Shown here: positions 17,475 to 26,367 of the stretch, piece after piece
Layout of the letters: every line of letters starts with the position of its first letter
Numbering within the stretch: position 1 is the first letter of the stretch
From: Guptibacillus spartinae
GTDB lineage: Bacteria; Bacillota; Bacilli; Bacillales; Guptibacillaceae
DNA: 64,000 nucleotides
Assembly (NCBI RefSeq): GCF_028610625.1
Contig: NZ_JAQQWU010000001.1
Span: forward strand, 620,001-684,000
Direction: 5' to 3'
Position numbers and translations under genes: made by a program
Notes under the pieces: generated by a model
What the model saw: the letters and a program-made list of their open reading frames with translations, nothing else
The model's database searches: none
Told to the model about the DNA's origin: nothing

Positions 17475-18290
17475 ATGAAAAATCTTGTTTCCGTTGAGTG
17501 GCTTGCACATCATTTACACGATGAACACCTTGTGATTGTTGATTGTCAGTTTGAACTAGGACAGCCTGAAAGAGGCTATGCTGCTTATTTAGAAGGACAT
17601 ATTCCTGGTGCTCTTTATGCAGATTTAGAAAAAGACCTATCAGGAGAAGTTGGGGAACACGGAGGGAGACATCCTTTGCCGGATCAAGAGCAGCTTCAGG
17701 ATCTAGTAGAGAGATTAGGGATCGAGCAGGATTCGAAAGTCATTGTCTATGATCATGAATATGGAGCTATGGCAGCAAGGTTATGGTTTTTGCTTGGTTT
17801 TGCAGGTCATAAAGAACGTGCTGTCCTTGATGGAGGGCTAAGAGCCTGGAGAGGGGAGGGGCATAAACTCGAGACAAGGGTACCGAGTGTCAGTCGTTCA
17901 GAATATCCGATTAGTCTTGATAAGTCAATGATTGTTTCCATGAGTGATGTAAAGCAGGCGCAACAAGAAGGGCGAACCATCATAGATTCACGTGCCCCAG
18001 AACGCTATCGAGGAGAACATGAGCCAATGGATTCAAAAGCTGGGCATATTCCTGGTGCGATCAATTATTTCTGGAAAGATAACTTAAACGAAAAACATAA
18101 ATGGAAAGACCCTGAGAAGAGAGTAGGGGGGAATGAACACGGTCAAGAGCCGATTGTGTACTGTGGTTCAGGCGTAACGGCTTGCGTGAACTTACTGGCT
18201 TTTCAGGAAGCTGGGATTCATGCAAAACTTTACCCAGGTAGCTATAGTGATTGGGTATCTTATGAAGAGAATTCAGTCGATTCAGACTAA
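17475..18290 (+). CDS. Tandem-rhodanese sulfurtransferase
   Basis: A 271-residue protein with two rhodanese domains, as in thiosulfate and 3-mercaptopyruvate sulfurtransferases. The N-terminal domain is inactive (DHEYGAMAAR in place of the Cys loop). The C-terminal one carries the persulfide cysteine Cys230 in YCGSGVTAC. The Cys-Gly-Ser-Gly-Val-Thr loop resembles mercaptopyruvate sulfurtransferase more than thiosulfate rhodanese, but the donor cannot be assigned with certainty. It is translated from GGAGG located inside dynA. Confidence 0.88.
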   Translation: MKNLVSVEWLAHHLHDEHLVIVDCQFELGQPERGYAAYLEGHIPGALYADLEKDLSGEVGEHGGRHPLPDQEQLQDLVERLGIEQDSKVIVYDHEYGAMAARLWFLLGFAGHKERAVLDGGLRAWRGEGHKLETRVPSVSRSEYPISLDKSMIVSMSDVKQAQQEGRTIIDSRAPERYRGEHEPMDSKAGHIPGAINYFWKDNLNEKHKWKDPEKRVGGNEHGQEPIVYCGSGVTACVNLLAFQEAGIHAKLYPGSYSDWVSYEENSVDSD

Positions 18291-18292
18291 AT

Positions 18293-18325
18293 AAAAGCCA
18301 GCCTTTCGATGAAGGGCTGGCTTTT
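18293..18325. terminator. Terminator between sulfurtransferase and patA
   Basis: AAAAGCCAGCC/GGGCTGGCTTTT with a 9-10 nt loop. A and T tracts on both sides serve both convergent genes. Confidence 0.88.
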
Positions 18326-18337
18326 CTGTGGAATTTT

Positions 18338-19501
18338 TTAGTTGATTTCAAGTGTGTTTATGAATTGCTCTAATCGATCCATCCCTTCTTTTAACACATC
18401 GAGTGAATAAGCGAACGATATTCGAACAAATCCTTCTCCGTGTTTCGAGAAAGCGCTCCCCGGTACAACAGCTACATTGCCTTCCTTCGCAAGTTGCATG
18501 GCGAAGTCAAAAGAAGTTAACCCGAATTTTTTAATCGATGGAAGGATATAAAAGGCACCGTTAGGCTTAATAGGTGATAAACCCATTCCGACTAAACGGT
18601 CGTATACATAATGCATTCTTTCTGAGTATGCCTTTCTCATCTTGATCGGGTCATCAAGTCCATTTTCTAACGCTTCAAGAGCAGCATATTGAGAAATAGA
18701 AGAAGCGCAGGAAACATTATATTGGTGAACTTTCAATATGTGTTTAGCGAGCACTTCGGGTGCAAATAAAAATCCAATGCGCCATCCTGTCATCGCGTGG
18801 GATTTCGATAATCCATTGATGACAATCGTTTTTTCGCGCATATTCGCAAACTGAGCGATGGAAGCATGTTCTTCTGAGAAGGTAAGCTCTGAATAAATTT
18901 CATCAGATAAAACGAAGATATTCTTATCCTTCAATAAATCAGCAAGATCAGCAAGTTCAGCTGCAGACATGGCCACACCTGTTGGATTAGATGGTGAAGG
19001 AAGGATGATGCACTTTGTTCGTTCTGTTAGGGCTTCTTCAACCAAAGACCGTAACAATTTAAATCCGTTATCCGTCGTGTCAACGTGAACTGGTGTAGCA
19101 CCACATAGCGTAATAATCGGTTCGTAACCTGGATAGACAGGCCCAGGGAGAATAACTTCATCGCCTTCTGTTAAAATCGTCCGAAGTGTTACGTCAATCG
19201 CCTGGCTCGCTCCAGAAGTTGTGATAACTTCAGTATCTGCTTTGTAGGTAAGATTGTATTTTGTTTGTAGAAAATGAGCGGCAGCTTTACGAAGTTTAAG
19301 TATGCCTGCATTATGCGTATACGTCGTTTTATTCTGATCAATCGCCGTGTGAGCGGCCTCTTTGATGTGATCGGGGGTTTCAAAATCGGGCTGACCAATT
19401 GTTAAAGAAATCATATTTTCATAATCTGCCACCATATTAAAAAAAGTACGGATACCAGAAATTTCAATTGCGTTTACTCGTGGGTTAATGAATTGTTCCA
19501 T
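18338..19501 (-). CDS. patA: Class I aminotransferase PatA
   Basis: A 387-residue fold-type I PLP enzyme of the aspartate aminotransferase superfamily. SLTIGQPDFETPDHI, PSPSNPTGV, SDEIYSELTF and the PLP-lysine segment GLSKSHAMTGWRIG are all in place. B. subtilis PatA is assigned to N-acetyl-LL-diaminopimelate transamination or a broad aromatic/lysine-pathway role; the specificity here is inferred by similarity. Its 5' side faces the 300-bp DnaA-box region, which must contain its promoter. Confidence 0.85.
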   Translation of the reverse strand: MEQFINPRVNAIEISGIRTFFNMVADYENMISLTIGQPDFETPDHIKEAAHTAIDQNKTTYTHNAGILKLRKAAAHFLQTKYNLTYKADTEVITTSGASQAIDVTLRTILTEGDEVILPGPVYPGYEPIITLCGATPVHVDTTDNGFKLLRSLVEEALTERTKCIILPSPSNPTGVAMSAAELADLADLLKDKNIFVLSDEIYSELTFSEEHASIAQFANMREKTIVINGLSKSHAMTGWRIGFLFAPEVLAKHILKVHQYNVSCASSISQYAALEALENGLDDPIKMRKAYSERMHYVYDRLVGMGLSPIKPNGAFYILPSIKKFGLTSFDFAMQLAKEGNVAVVPGSAFSKHGEGFVRISFAYSLDVLKEGMDRLEQFINTLEIN

Positions 19502-19583
19502 AGAGCCTTCTTCCTTTCCGTCTCAACTTTCATAAACATCATTGTAGCATAATTTTTAAACTATCGTCGAAATGGAGTGATTT

Positions 19584-19761
19584 TGCGGATAAGTTGCGAA
19601 ATAGGTTGGGAACCAAGGTGTTGATAATTCGGATAAGTATTGGTAGTATTGGTTTTCTGGCACTTATCAACAGTAGAAAACATATACCCACACCCGGTAT
19701 TTTTATTTCACAAGGGGGTATCAAGGTGGGGGAAGGGTTACCCACAAAAATCTGTGGATAA
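19584..19761. other. Cluster of DnaA-box-like 9-mers
   Basis: In the 340-bp gap between patA and the pucR-type gene I count five 9-mers with at most one mismatch to TTATCCACA or its complement. They are TGCGGATAA 19584-19592, TGTTGATAA 19619-19627, TTATCAACA 19664-19672, TTACCCACA 19738-19746 and a perfect TGTGGATAA 19753-19761. Two looser copies lie at 19628-19636 and 19684-19692. No open reading frame of note occupies the gap. DnaA-box clusters of this kind titrate DnaA or regulate nearby genes in B. subtilis. AT-rich origin features are not obvious, so a replication origin is unlikely. Confidence 0.65.
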
Positions 19762-19803
19762 CCAATATTCAGATAATTTTTAAGGTTAACCGATTAAGAG
19801 AAT

Positions 19804-19845
19804 TAAAAAACCAGATTCCAAGGTTAATGGAATCTGGTTTTTTAA
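19804..19845 (-). terminator. Terminator of the PucR-type gene
   Basis: AAAAAACCAGATTCCA/TGGAATCTGGTTTTTT is a 16-bp stem with a 7-nt loop. On the minus strand it overlaps the stop codon of the regulator. Confidence 0.9.
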
Positions 19846-21290
19846 TTGGATGATAAGATGCAGTCAGTTAAATAAGCCAGCAAAGCGAATTGAACATGGA
19901 TGCGCTGATCATAGGAATAAATATCGATTCCTGTTAGTTTTTCTAATTGCTTAATCCGGTAATTTAACGTGTGCCTGTGTATAAAAAGTTTATCTGCTGT
20001 TCGATTAATAACAAGGTTGTTTTCTAAAAAAGCTTCGAGCGTTTTCATTAGCTGAGATTGATGTTTCTGATCGTATGCAACAATCGATGATAAAAGAGGT
20101 TGATAATAAGTTGTGAGATCTTCCCCGTTTTCCTTTAAGCGGATGAACACCTGGTATGCACCTAAAGATTCAAAATGAATGTATGGTGCTTTACGATACT
20201 TGGCAAACTGGTGGGCGATTAACGCTTCTTTTAGTGCTGTTTCAAGTTTTTGTATGCCAGTAGCCGTACTAACGCCTATCGTCGAATAAGAGGATTCAGC
20301 TAGAAATGGCTCAAAGTGGCCAGCTAATAGAACGACGACGTGGTCCAATTTTCTTTTTATTAAGCCCTTTGTTCGAGTTGAAATTAAGTTATCATGGCAT
20401 TGCTGTTCAAGGTCGGCTAGATTAGACGATGAAAGAACTGCCACAGTATTAAGACCAGTGAAATCAAAGCCCATTTCTTTGCTTTTCTTTAAAATGTATT
20501 TCTCATCTTCATAGGAATGGGAGAAGAGAACGTCGAGAAAATCTGCTTCGATTTGCGCCCGAGTATCTTCTACAATTTGTAACTTTAAAAATTCGATAGC
20601 AAAAATATTCGCTGCTTGTTTAAGCGCAAGCTGATCCAATGAAGTGAGCGGCGTTTGTTTTTGAATAAAGATTGTGCCAATCGTTTTCCCTTCTGTCACA
20701 ATCGGATATGCAAGCTCGAATGAATAATGACGGTTTGTTACGTAAGATCCTGCTAAAAGATCTTCGTTCGATTGATAAATAGATACGTTGCAGTGAAGTA
20801 GTTTTGAGAGGGCATCAGTTAAAGAGGAGAAGCCCGTATTTTTTATGACAAGTGCAGTTAACTCATCTTGAATGCGCTGAGCTTGTGTAAGCATACTGAG
20901 TTGTTTATTAACAAGCTGTTCAAGAATACTTCTTGTCACCGTTGAAAAATTCATTGTCCTAGGAATTTCTAGAAGTGGTAATCCTGTTCGATTTGCTGCT
21001 TCAATCATCGCTAAAGGAACGACATCAAGATAAAAGCCAGTGTGTATTGCTAAAGCAGAAAGTTTTCGGTTTGATAGTGCTTGAATAAGTCTTGTATAAG
21101 ATTCGGATTTTTCTTGCCACCCATATGCTGTTGTGATTAAAAATTCACCCTCATGAAGGCGATTCACGTCTTCCATCACTTCTACGATCGTTAGCCATTT
21201 AATATCGCGATCAATGCCTTGTTTTCCTGCAATCAGTTTAATTTCACTCATTTCTGATAGTTGTAGCGCTTCTCGAACAGAAAGTCCCAT
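19842..21290 (-). CDS. PucR-family transcriptional regulator
   Basis: A 482-residue regulator. An N-terminal PucR-type ligand-sensing domain (MGLSVREALQLSEMSEIKLI onward, to about residue 125) is followed by a GGDEF-like linker domain and a C-terminal HTH_30 (LVINRTADKLFIHRHTLNYR). I chose ATG 21290 because GGGGGATC lies about 8 nt upstream; the frame stays open another 51 codons without support. It is divergent from the yodT-yodS-yodR-yodQ genes and is their most likely direct regulator. PucR-type proteins control purine and amino-acid catabolism; the inducer here is unknown. Confidence 0.85.
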   Translation of the reverse strand: MGLSVREALQLSEMSEIKLIAGKQGIDRDIKWLTIVEVMEDVNRLHEGEFLITTAYGWQEKSESYTRLIQALSNRKLSALAIHTGFYLDVVPLAMIEAANRTGLPLLEIPRTMNFSTVTRSILEQLVNKQLSMLTQAQRIQDELTALVIKNTGFSSLTDALSKLLHCNVSIYQSNEDLLAGSYVTNRHYSFELAYPIVTEGKTIGTIFIQKQTPLTSLDQLALKQAANIFAIEFLKLQIVEDTRAQIEADFLDVLFSHSYEDEKYILKKSKEMGFDFTGLNTVAVLSSSNLADLEQQCHDNLISTRTKGLIKRKLDHVVVLLAGHFEPFLAESSYSTIGVSTATGIQKLETALKEALIAHQFAKYRKAPYIHFESLGAYQVFIRLKENGEDLTTYYQPLLSSIVAYDQKHQSQLMKTLEAFLENNLVINRTADKLFIHRHTLNYRIKQLEKLTGIDIYSYDQRIHVQFALLAYLTDCILSSN

Positions 21291-21425
21291 AGATGATCCC
21301 CCAATCCTGTTATCCAAATCGTACAATAAAGTCAGAATTTTTTGTAGATGGTGTGGAATAGAATTTATGCTTTTTCCCACATAGGCTAGTGATATAGACA
21401 AAAAAAGTGAGGTGACGAATCCATC

Positions 21426-22796
21426 ATGACGAAAAGAACCCACTTGATTAAACCATTACTGGGAATGGATTATGCAGTAATTTCTCATGGAAAAGGAATT
21501 TACTTATATGATGAACACGGTCATTCCTTTATTGACGGATGCTCAGGTGCTGTCACAGCGAACATAGGACATGGGGTTTCGGAAATTAAGGAAGCGATGG
21601 TAGCGCAGGCAGATCAGGTATCGTTTGTATATCGTTCCCAGTTTACAAGCACTTCAGCTGAGCAGCTGGCAGAACGCCTTTGTCAGTCAGCCCCTGGTGA
21701 CCTTGATTGGGTGTTTTTTGTGAACAGCGGTTCGGAAGCGATGGAAACTGCTCTAAAGATCGCTGTGCAGTACTGGCAGGAACTAGGTCGTCCGACGAAG
21801 AACAGAATCATATCAAGGTGGATGAGCTACCATGGAATCACGATGGGTGCCCTATCGATGTCAGGACACGTCATTCGCAGAAGTCGTTTTAATGCGTTAC
21901 TTGAACATTATCCAGCCCTATCGCCTCCTTATTGTTATCGGTGCTCCTTCCAAGAACATTGTCCGAATTGCTCGAAGCAGTATGCCCTTGAATTTGAGCA
22001 AACGATTCAGCGACTAGGTGCAGAAACGATCGCAGCGTTTGTCTGCGAGCCGGTGATTGGTGCTTCTGGAGGTGCTGTTGTCCCGCCTGAACATTATTTT
22101 AAAGAAATGAAAGCCGTATGCGACCGTTATGACATTTTGTTTATTGCCGATGAAGTCATGACTGGCCTGGGGCGAACGGGCAAAATGTATGCAATGGAGC
22201 ACTGGGGGATCACTCCCGATCTATTAGCGCTTGGAAAAGGAATGAGTGCCGGTTATACACCTATGGCAGCAACGTTAGTATCTGATCGCATTATTCAAGT
22301 CATTGAACGTGGCTCAAAAGTGGTATTAAGCGGACATACGTTTAGTGCAAACCCCTTATCTTCTGCGATTTGTCTTGCTGTTCTCGATTATATCGAAAAA
22401 AACGATGTTATTTACAATGCAGAAAAAAGTGGTGCTGTTCTAATGAAAGGATTAAAAGAATTGCAAGCGCATTTTCCTATTATTGGTGATGTGAGAGGGC
22501 TTGGTTTATTAACTGGCATAGAATTTGTTCAAAACCACATAACAAAAGAGCCGTTTTTGCTTCACTATGAAGTGACTAATCGTTTTATTCGAAAGTGTTA
22601 TGAAGCCGGTCTTTTAGTGTATACAGCTGCTGGTGGATTAAATGGGATGGCGGGTGACGCTGTGATTGTAGCTCCTCCGCTCGTTATTCAGGAAAATGAA
22701 GTTCGCCTTATTTTATCTAAACTGAACGGTGCATTAAAAGAACTGGAGAAAGAGCTTGAGGCAGAAGGACTTTATGTTAGGCGTTCGATCAGCTGA
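21426..22796 (+). CDS. yodT: Class III aminotransferase, YodT-like
   Basis: A 456-residue PLP-dependent omega-aminotransferase. FVNSGSEAMETALK (PLP phosphate), ADEVMTGLGRTG and LGKGMSAGYTPM (PLP-Lys) are visible. An unusual Cys-rich insert occurs in the middle (YCYRCSFQEHCPNCS, residues ~177-191), reminiscent of a metal knuckle. It corresponds to B. subtilis yodT of the beta-lysine cluster, where it would transaminate a beta-lysine-derived intermediate. ATG 21426 follows GAGGTGA. The CoA-transferase subunits follow in the same operon, 19 nt downstream. Confidence 0.87.
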   Translation: MTKRTHLIKPLLGMDYAVISHGKGIYLYDEHGHSFIDGCSGAVTANIGHGVSEIKEAMVAQADQVSFVYRSQFTSTSAEQLAERLCQSAPGDLDWVFFVNSGSEAMETALKIAVQYWQELGRPTKNRIISRWMSYHGITMGALSMSGHVIRRSRFNALLEHYPALSPPYCYRCSFQEHCPNCSKQYALEFEQTIQRLGAETIAAFVCEPVIGASGGAVVPPEHYFKEMKAVCDRYDILFIADEVMTGLGRTGKMYAMEHWGITPDLLALGKGMSAGYTPMAATLVSDRIIQVIERGSKVVLSGHTFSANPLSSAICLAVLDYIEKNDVIYNAEKSGAVLMKGLKELQAHFPIIGDVRGLGLLTGIEFVQNHITKEPFLLHYEVTNRFIRKCYEAGLLVYTAAGGLNGMAGDAVIVAPPLVIQENEVRLILSKLNGALKELEKELEAEGLYVRRSIS

Positions 22797-22815
22797 TGAT
22801 GGGAGAGGGCTTACG

Positions 22816-23508
22816 ATGAGAAGCAAGGTATGCAAATTGTCTGAGTTAACTGTCTTAAAAGATAACATGACCATTATGTGCGGTGGATTTGGTGGAGTTG
22901 GCTCACCTCCATCGGTTATTGAATGGATACTCGATTCTGGTATTAAAAACATTACATTAATTTGTAACGATGCGGGATTTCCATGGATTGGACCAGGCAA
23001 GCTTGTAACAGAAAAACGGGTTTCAACGCTTATCGCCTCTCATATCGGATCTAATCCGGAAGCAGGTAAGCAAATGCACCGAGGTGAGCTGAATGTCCAC
23101 TTTTATCCTCAAGGGACCCTTGCTGAGAAAATTCGTGCGGGCGGAATGGGGCTAGGTGGAATTTTAGTTGATGTTGGCCTTGGGACGTCGGTGGAAGAGG
23201 GAAAAGAAAAAACGGTCGTGCATGGAAAGGAATATATGATTGAACCTGCTTTAACAGCAGATTTATCGATTGTAGCTTGTAAACAAGCCGACTGTTTTGG
23301 AAACTTGCTTTATGATCAAAGCGCACGAAATACAAATCCTCTTGTGGCACAAGCGGGAGATGTCACGATAGCGGAAGCGGCTGAAATCGTCGAGATCGGC
23401 GAACTAGACCCTGAACAAATTATCACGCAGGGCGTTTTCGTCGATCATGTGATCAAAAGCAAAGGGGTTGATTGGAAATGGGTATGGGAGCTGAAACGAG
23501 AAGGTTAA
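22816..23508 (+). CDS. yodS: CoA-transferase alpha subunit, YodS-like
   Basis: A 230-residue subunit A of a 3-oxoacid CoA-transferase-type heterodimer. CGGFGGVGSPPSVIEW gives the glycine-rich N-terminal motif and the order of conserved segments continues with GSNPEAGKQMHRGEL and the FYPQGTLAEKIRAGG stretch. I chose ATG 22816 because GGAGAGGG precedes it; upstream in-frame ATG codons lie inside yodT. It overlaps the beta subunit by about 31 nt, which indicates translational coupling. Confidence 0.9.
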   Translation: MRSKVCKLSELTVLKDNMTIMCGGFGGVGSPPSVIEWILDSGIKNITLICNDAGFPWIGPGKLVTEKRVSTLIASHIGSNPEAGKQMHRGELNVHFYPQGTLAEKIRAGGMGLGGILVDVGLGTSVEEGKEKTVVHGKEYMIEPALTADLSIVACKQADCFGNLLYDQSARNTNPLVAQAGDVTIAEAAEIVEIGELDPEQIITQGVFVDHVIKSKGVDWKWVWELKREG

Positions 23509-24146
23509 TCGCAGAAAGAGCTGCACGGGAAGTGACATATGGCATGATGGTGAACCTAGGCATCGGTATCCCTACATTAGTAGCCGATTATATTCCAACT
23601 TCTCTAGACGTAGTGCTTCATACGGAAAACGGAATACTTGGTATGGGAGGTAGCCCTGCACCTGGTTATGAAGATGGAAACCTTTCAAACGCCGGCGGGT
23701 ATCCCGTCACTATTCAACCTGGCGCATCTTTTTTTGATAGCGCAGAAGCTTTTGGAATGGTAAGAAGGGGATACCTTGATTTAACGATTCTCGGTGCTCT
23801 TGAAGTTAGTGGAAAAGGAGATATAGCCAATTGGATTGTTCCAGGAAAAAGAGTCCCTGGTATGGGGGGAGCGATTGATCTTGCCCAAAAGGCCAAGAAG
23901 GTAATTGTATTAATGAGCCATACGACGAGGGAGGGTTATCCGAAAATTGTACAAGAATGTACCTTGCCTTTAACGGTGAAAGAAGGAGCTCATATGATCA
24001 TGACTGAGCGAGCGGTCATGAAGGTGGAGCGCGGTGAACTGATTCTTTTGGAAGTCATGCCTGGCTATTCTATTGAGGACATTTTAAATACGACAGAAGC
24101 TAAGGTTAATGTTGATCATGTGAGGGGGCAGATGATTGAAGAATAA
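23478..24146 (+). CDS. yodR: CoA-transferase beta subunit, YodR-like
   Basis: A 222-residue subunit B. NLGIGIPTLVADYIP is near the start, the catalytic glutamate is in HTENGILGMGG (Glu ~51), and APGYEDGNLSNAGG follows. I chose ATG 23478 because AAAGGGG sits 10 nt upstream inside yodS; ATG 23484 is an alternative. With YodS it would activate a 3-oxo acid, plausibly from lysine/beta-lysine breakdown, with succinyl- or acetyl-CoA as donor. Overlap with yodQ is 11 nt. Confidence 0.9.
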   Translation: MGMGAETRRLIAERAAREVTYGMMVNLGIGIPTLVADYIPTSLDVVLHTENGILGMGGSPAPGYEDGNLSNAGGYPVTIQPGASFFDSAEAFGMVRRGYLDLTILGALEVSGKGDIANWIVPGKRVPGMGGAIDLAQKAKKVIVLMSHTTREGYPKIVQECTLPLTVKEGAHMIMTERAVMKVERGELILLEVMPGYSIEDILNTTEAKVNVDHVRGQMIEE

Positions 24147-25386
24147 AATCAAAAACTGGATGGAGCTAAATCAAGAAAATGGTATTAAGTTGCTCCAACG
24201 TTTTGTCCAATGTGACAGTGTTCAGGGGAATGAGGCAGAAGTGCAACGTCTTGTGGAAGAAGAGCTCCATCAATTAAACATGGTCGTGGATCGATTCATT
24301 CCTGGAGCTGAGACAATTAATCATGATGCTTTCTGTGCGAATCGCACCGATTTCTCACAAAGTCCTAATATCGTTGGGGTTTGGAAAGGAAAAGGTGGTG
24401 GTCGATCGCTCATCTTAAATGGTCACATTGACGTTGTGCCACCAGGGAATCGAAATGATTGGACAGAGGATCCCTATAGTGGTGTGGTGAAGGACGGACG
24501 TCTTTACGGAAGGGGAGCAACAGATATGAAAGGCGGCAATACTTCTATGTTGCTTGCCTTACAATGTCTGAAAGATTTGGGAATAACGTTAAAAGGAGAT
24601 GTGATTTTCGAAAGTGTAATCGAAGAAGAAAGTGGTGGAACCGGTACACTTGCGGCGATTAAAAGAGGGTATAAAGCGGATGCAGCGCTTATTCCAGAGC
24701 CAACTAAAATGAAAATATTTCCAAAACAACAGGGGTCAATGTGGTTTCGAATAACCGTAACAGGCAGAGGTGCACATGGTGGAACACGATATGAGGGTGT
24801 ATCAGCTTTAGAGAAAACAATGTTGGTTCTAAAAGCCATCCAAAATCTAGAACAGAAACGTAATGTAGCCATAACTGATCCCCTTTATCAAACTATTCCA
24901 ATCCCCGTTCCAATCAATGTGGGGAAAATTTCCGGTGGTGAATGGCCTTCATCAGTACCAGATCAGGTTGTAATTGAAGGGAGAATGGGAGTCATCCCAG
25001 GAGAAGAGCTCGAACATGCGAAAAAAGAGATGATGCAGGCGATAAACAATGTGGATGATCCCTGGTTAGCTCAATATCCAGTAAAGATCGAGTGGTTTGG
25101 CGCGAGGTGGCTTCCTGGTGAAGTTGCTAAAGATCATCCTCTTGTGTCAATCATTAGTCGTAGGTACGAAGAAATAACAGGGGAAAGTGTCGTTGTGGAA
25201 GCATCTCCATGGGGGACGGATGGTGGTTTATTGCAAGAAGTAGGGCAGACGCCATCCATCGTATTTGGTCCTGGGGAGACGTCGGTCGCTCATTTCCCGA
25301 ATGAATACATTGAAATTAAACAAATGATGCTTGCGGCAGAAATTTATGTTCATATCCTGATGGAATGGTGTGGCTTCAACGAATAA
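24136..25386 (+). CDS. yodQ: ArgE/DapE-type deacylase, YodQ-like
   Basis: A 416-residue M20-family zinc hydrolase. Metal and catalytic motifs visible: NGHIDVVPPG (His, Asp), YGRGATDMKGG (Asp), the ESVIEEESGG double Glu, and a C-terminal VAHFPNEYIEI (His). The dimerization domain starts near residue 195 (RITVTGRGAHGG). The start is TTG 24136 behind GAGGGGG. Deacylation of N-acylated lysine or a formyl-aminopyrimidine has been reported for relatives; in this operon an N-acetyl-beta-lysine-type substrate is a reasonable inference. A terminator follows. Confidence 0.88.
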   Translation: MKNKIKNWMELNQENGIKLLQRFVQCDSVQGNEAEVQRLVEEELHQLNMVVDRFIPGAETINHDAFCANRTDFSQSPNIVGVWKGKGGGRSLILNGHIDVVPPGNRNDWTEDPYSGVVKDGRLYGRGATDMKGGNTSMLLALQCLKDLGITLKGDVIFESVIEEESGGTGTLAAIKRGYKADAALIPEPTKMKIFPKQQGSMWFRITVTGRGAHGGTRYEGVSALEKTMLVLKAIQNLEQKRNVAITDPLYQTIPIPVPINVGKISGGEWPSSVPDQVVIEGRMGVIPGEELEHAKKEMMQAINNVDDPWLAQYPVKIEWFGARWLPGEVAKDHPLVSIISRRYEEITGESVVVEASPWGTDGGLLQEVGQTPSIVFGPGETSVAHFPNEYIEIKQMMLAAEIYVHILMEWCGFNE

Positions 25387-25410
25387 GAGCGGACTCGCTC
25401 TTTTTTCTTT
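25384..25410 (+). terminator. Terminator after yodQ
   Basis: AAGAGCG-GACT-CGCTCTT followed by TTTTCTTTTT. It separates yodTSRQ from ablB. Confidence 0.85.
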
Positions 25411-25470
25411 TTAAGAGGAATTTCTTCTTAGAAAGAAGAACTACTGATTAGGAAGTGAGGGAGGCTGTAT

Positions 25471-26325
25471 ATGAACAATAAACAAATAGAGGCAGTGGAA
25501 CAAGTGTTTCAGGGAGGAGACTATGCATTTGCATGTACCTTTGATCGCTTTAATGAGCGGATTCGCATTGACTATTATGATGGTAACCTGCTTTCAATTA
25601 CGGAGCACATTCGGTCTATATTTACAAAAGAATATACTAAATGCATCGTGAAAGCACAGCGTGAACACGTCTCCTACTTTCTTTCGATGGGCTATACGAT
25701 TGAAGGGATGATTGAAGCCTATTTTTCAGGAAGCGATGCTTATCTTATGACATTATATAACGCAGACTGGCGGCGAAATAGTCTCTCCTGGCTAGAAGAG
25801 GATCATTTACTAGCTGCCGTGCGGAGCAAGCAAGCAACTCCCTTAACGGAAAAACCACGTATGAGAAGAGGGACTGAAGAAGATGCAGAAGCGCTTGCAA
25901 TTCTCTATAAAAATGTGTTTGCTGTTTATCCAACCCCAATGGATAACCCCAAATATATTGAGAAAGTGATGAAAAATGATACGATTTTCTTTCTAATTGA
26001 AGACAAGGATGTCATCGTTAGCGCTGCTTCAGCTGAAATAAACCGCACCTATAAAAACGCGGAGATGACGGATTGCGCAACACTTTCAGCGAACAGAAAA
26101 GCGGGAACGATGCGTCACTTAATTTTGGCTTTAGAACAAGAACTACTAAAAGAGAAAATTTATTATGCTTATTCGATTGCAAGAAGCCGCTCCTTTGGAA
26201 TGAACGCAGTCTTATATCAGCTTAATTATCAATATGGTGGCAGGCTTGTCAATAACGTGAGGATTTTTAATGATTGGGAAAATATGAACCTATGGAGCAA
26301 GCCGCTTATCAAGAGTGCCGAATAA
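25471..26325 (+). CDS. ablB: Beta-lysine N6-acetyltransferase AblB (YodP-like)
   Basis: A 284-residue GNAT protein with a distinctive N-terminal half (residues 1-125) and a C-terminal acetyltransferase domain (RGTEEDAEALAILYKNVFAV to about 275). This matches AblB/YodP, partner of lysine 2,3-aminomutase, which makes N-epsilon-acetyl-beta-lysine. The metabolite is a compatible solute in methanogens and some bacteria. ATG 25471 follows GTGAGGGAGG. A sigma-54 activator gene starts 42 nt after it. The acetyl-CoA loop is not a textbook R-x-x-G-x-G/A, as is common in this subfamily. Confidence 0.85.
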   Translation: MNNKQIEAVEQVFQGGDYAFACTFDRFNERIRIDYYDGNLLSITEHIRSIFTKEYTKCIVKAQREHVSYFLSMGYTIEGMIEAYFSGSDAYLMTLYNADWRRNSLSWLEEDHLLAAVRSKQATPLTEKPRMRRGTEEDAEALAILYKNVFAVYPTPMDNPKYIEKVMKNDTIFFLIEDKDVIVSAASAEINRTYKNAEMTDCATLSANRKAGTMRHLILALEQELLKEKIYYAYSIARSRSFGMNAVLYQLNYQYGGRLVNNVRIFNDWENMNLWSKPLIKSAE

Positions 26326-26367
26326 TGGGCATAGAATGACGAATTTCCGGCATAAAGGAGGACGTCT

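Noticed and set aside
19502..19841. Replication origin in the DnaA-box gap
   Set aside because: No dnaA, dnaN, parAB or AT-rich unwinding element is nearby and the flanking genes are metabolic; a titration or regulatory cluster is more likely.
24504..24872. 122-aa minus-strand frame
   Set aside because: Antisense shadow of the M20 deacylase gene without a ribosome-binding site.
25386..25471. Sigma-54 promoter upstream of ablB
   Set aside because: No TGGCAC-N5-TTGC match is present; only the kamA promoter fits.
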